From an uncultured bacterium (GTDB lineage Bacteria; Cyanobacteriota; Vampirovibrionia; Gastranaerophilales; Gastranaerophilaceae), in NCBI GenBank assembly GCA_902776035.1, contig CACYOO010000006.1, positions 1 to 64,000 of the forward strand: 64,000 bases of DNA, written 5' to 3'. Both the position numbers and the translations under genes were made by a program. Position 1 is the stretch's first letter. Every line of letters starts with the position of its first letter. The notes under the pieces were generated by a model. The model ran no database searches. It saw only the letters and a list, made by a program, of their open reading frames with translations, and was not told the DNA's origin. Positions 62,233-64,000 of the stretch are shown piece by piece.

Positions 62233-63152
62233 TACTGTTTACTCGCCTTTATTACCTGTACATTTCTATTTTCTGTTAATTCTTTTCGTGCAGATTGTAT
62301 TATTTCCCTTTTGCATTCATCTAAACTCAAACCGTTACATAATCTGTCAATAAATCCGGTATTCAACTTTACTGCCTTACTCAATGCACCTATTTCGTCT
62401 AAAACATCTTTTATTTCATCAAATTCATAATGGAAAGACTGCTTTGATTGAAATACCAACATATCCCCATTTTGAGCCGTTATAGGTTTTCCGCCAAGTT
62501 CAAAATAGAGTTTAAATACAGATTTTAAATCCTGCAATTCTGCTTGTAACGTATTTACACTTTGTTGAATTCGTAAAAAACGCTCAAACAAATAATCTAC
62601 ATTATCAAGCTGTTTTGTTTCCCAATCATATTTTTGTAAATACAATTTTTTTAACTGAGGATATGCAATTGCTAAACTCATAGCATCTGCCATTGCCCTA
62701 TGATGATTAGTTAATTGCACATTAAATTTTTTTGTTAAAGCTTCTAATCCACAACTTTCTAGTTCAGGATATAATTCTTTAAACATAAACTGTGAATCTA
62801 TTCTTTCGTTTTGTAATTCATTACCTGTAGTTCTTTTGCATGCTTCATTCAGATAATTATAATCAAAAATAGCATTGTGAGCTACAATAGGATAATCTCC
62901 AATAAATTCCAAAATTTTTGGCATAACCTCAGCTTCAGTCGGAGCATCCTGAACCATGTCTTGTGTTATTCCATGTATTGCAATTGAAGATTTTCTAATA
63001 TGCTGCTCCGGATTTATAAGAGTTTGAAATTCATCTTTTATTTTTCCGTTTTCTAAACGAACCCCTGCAAACTCTACCATTCTTTCTTTTGTATAATCAA
63101 GTCCTGTTGTTTCTGTATCTAAAACTATTTCTACAACTTTTTTCCTTGCCAT
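62232..63152 (-). CDS. DEDDh 3'-5' exonuclease (DNA polymerase III epsilon-like)
   Basis: An exonuclease of the DnaQ group. The N-terminal domain (about 1-175) has ExoI LDTETTG, ExoII HNAIFDYNYL and ExoIII HRAMADAMSLA, the full DEDDh set. The remaining 130 residues are helical with a possible coiled coil (LRIQQSVNTLQAELQDLKSVF), which differs from the clamp- and PHP-binding tail of E. coli DnaQ. Proofreading, repair or RNA turnover are all possible roles. First gene of the exonuclease-transporter-gmk-nif3 unit. Confidence 0.9.
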   Translation of the reverse strand: MARKKVVEIVLDTETTGLDYTKERMVEFAGVRLENGKIKDEFQTLINPEQHIRKSSIAIHGITQDMVQDAPTEAEVMPKILEFIGDYPIVAHNAIFDYNYLNEACKRTTGNELQNERIDSQFMFKELYPELESCGLEALTKKFNVQLTNHHRAMADAMSLAIAYPQLKKLYLQKYDWETKQLDNVDYLFERFLRIQQSVNTLQAELQDLKSVFKLYFELGGKPITAQNGDMLVFQSKQSFHYEFDEIKDVLDEIGALSKAVKLNTGFIDRLCNGLSLDECKREIIQSARKELTENRNVQVIKASKQ

Positions 63153-63256
63153 AAAATTACCGATATATTAAACCTTTTTCCTATACTACAAGATAGTAGC
63201 ATAAAAATAATTTATATGGTAGAATTTTGCTTGTAAATATTAAGGAGATTTTGAAA

Positions 63257-63580
63257 ATGTCAAATGCACTAGAAGTAGATGAAAAAAGTTTTGAAGCAGA
63301 AGTATTAAACAGCGAAGCACCTGTATTAGTTGACTTTTGGGCAACTTGGTGCGGACCTTGCAGAAAATTAGGCCCTGTTTTAGATGAAATTTCTCAGGAC
63401 TATTCTGACAAATTAAAAGTTGTAAAAGTTAATACTGACGAAAACATGAATATTGCGAAAGATTATTCAATAAGCGGTTTACCAACACTTTTAATATTTA
63501 AAGACGGTAAAGCACAAGAACGCATGGTTGGACTTATGCCAAAATCAACCATTACAAAAAATATAGAAAAATATGTTTAG
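63257..63580 (+). CDS. trxA: Thioredoxin
   Basis: A cytosolic disulfide reductase. The start at 63257 follows AAGGAG; a TTG 30 bases upstream opens the frame but lacks an RBS. The 107 residues have the active site WCGPC in VLVDFWATWCGPCRKLGPVLDE, the cis-Pro loop SGLPTLLIF, and the usual end GLMPKSTITKNIEKYV. A terminator follows. Confidence 0.96.
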   Translation: MSNALEVDEKSFEAEVLNSEAPVLVDFWATWCGPCRKLGPVLDEISQDYSDKLKVVKVNTDENMNIAKDYSISGLPTLLIFKDGKAQERMVGLMPKSTITKNIEKYV

Positions 63581-63600
63581 CATATATTTAAAGTAAAAAA

Positions 63601-63637
63601 TACAAGAAACAATAAATAAAGTTTCTTGTATTTTTTT
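63601..63637 (+). terminator. Intrinsic terminator after trxA
   Basis: TACAAGAAAC (63601-63610) pairs perfectly with GTTTCTTGTA (63621-63630) around a 10-base loop, followed by TTTTTTT (63631-63637). Confidence 0.9.
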
Positions 63638-63687
63638 ATATTTTCAATAAACACTTTTTATCACAAAAAGATAAGGATAATAGTATA

Positions 63688-64000
63688 ATGACTCATAAAA
63701 CGGCACTGATATTGGAAGGCGGAGCAATGAGGGGCTTGTATTCTGCCGGAGTACTTGATATTTTTATGAAAAACAACATAAATGCTGATGTTGTATATGG
63801 TGTATCGGCAGGTGCGTTATTCGGTTTAAATTATAAATCCAGACAAATAGGACGTGCCTTAAGATACAATTTAAAATACGCAAACGAAAAGAATTATATG
63901 GGGTTATATTCTCTTATCACGACAGGAAATATTATGAACAAAGATTTTTGTTTTCAAAAACTTGTCTACGAATTAGATAAACTTGATTTTGAAACATACA
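63688..64000 (+). CDS. Patatin-like phospholipase, 3' end beyond the window
   Basis: 104 codons are visible before the window ends. The protein begins MTHKTALILEGGAMRGLYSA, holding the patatin oxyanion motif (GGAMRG). The nucleophile elbow VYGVSAGALFGLN (GxSxG) follows. The pattern, with Arg in G-G-A-M-R-G and the short N-terminus, fits the YjjU/RssA-type bacterial patatin group. Catalytic Asp would lie beyond the edge. AAGGA is 11 bases before the ATG. Confidence 0.85.
   Translation, partial: MTHKTALILEGGAMRGLYSAGVLDIFMKNNINADVVYGVSAGALFGLNYKSRQIGRALRYNLKYANEKNYMGLYSLITTGNIMNKDFCFQKLVYELDKLDFETY

Overview
The window is a stretch of AT-rich (roughly 30% GC), gene-dense bacterial chromosome. 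The best lineage guess is Candidatus Gastranaerophilales (non-photosynthetic Melainabacteria/Vampirovibrionia of animal guts). The clues are the truncated left-edge protein starting MGMSASQAR, a PPi-dependent phosphofructokinase, a HydE maturase, a GmhA enzyme (implying a heptose-containing envelope), and several short proteins with low-complexity leaders ending in SFTG/TFGF-like motifs. I recall those leaders from this group but could not search for them, so the assignment is an inference.

Layout. 1-5800: edge of an MGMSASQAR protein, MscS channel, rlmH, rnpB RNA, an 800-bp decayed AT-rich stretch ending in a membrane protein and an orphan toxin-like ORF, a TIGR02757 protein, tadA and a TPR protein. 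5800-16500: PPi-phosphofructokinase, hydE-mnmA, a transposase relic, a soluble histidine kinase, obg, a dicarboxylate/cation symporter, yraN, a TSCPD protein with a clear promoter, a solute-binding lipoprotein and an M16 peptidase. 16500-25560: the most unusual part. Two paralogous HNH proteins with a free-standing copy of one of their leaders lie divergent to a 2003-residue polymorphic-toxin-like protein (coiled coil, YD-like repeats, LysM, lipase and a TNT/ART-like C-terminus), followed by a likely immunity protein. 25600-27580: an AAA/DUF4143 ATPase beside tRNA-Arg(ACG), whose 3' end and terminator are duplicated. 27700-36200: a run of mostly minus-strand housekeeping genes (rimM-trmD, nnrD-trmL-CDP-alcohol phosphotransferase, rpsF-ssb-rpsR, dapF) plus a zinc-ribbon protein with a large G/Y/Q/N-rich disordered region and AT-hook-like tail. 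36200-52300: envelope proteins, gltX, a lytic transglycosylase, ruvC, mtnA, gmhA-gloA-ispF-HAD and proB-proA-tyrA. 52300-57000: a two-gene Type III restriction-modification system in res-mod order. 57000-64000: MATE pump, ankyrin and other exported proteins, nif3-gmk-organophosphate transporter-exonuclease, trxA and the start of a patatin-like phospholipase.

How it fits together. Most genes are core information processing (tRNA and rRNA modification, translation, RuvC, RNase P), proline, tyrosine, lysine/peptidoglycan and isoprenoid biosynthesis, and transport, consistent with a fermentative host-associated anaerobe. The accessory layer is small. It consists of the toxin/immunity locus with HNH relatives, the Type III R-M system, the ATPase at the tRNA, an orphan toxin-like ORF and a decayed DDE transposase. 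Many genes have a clear Shine-Dalgarno, while ruvC and probably obg look leaderless.
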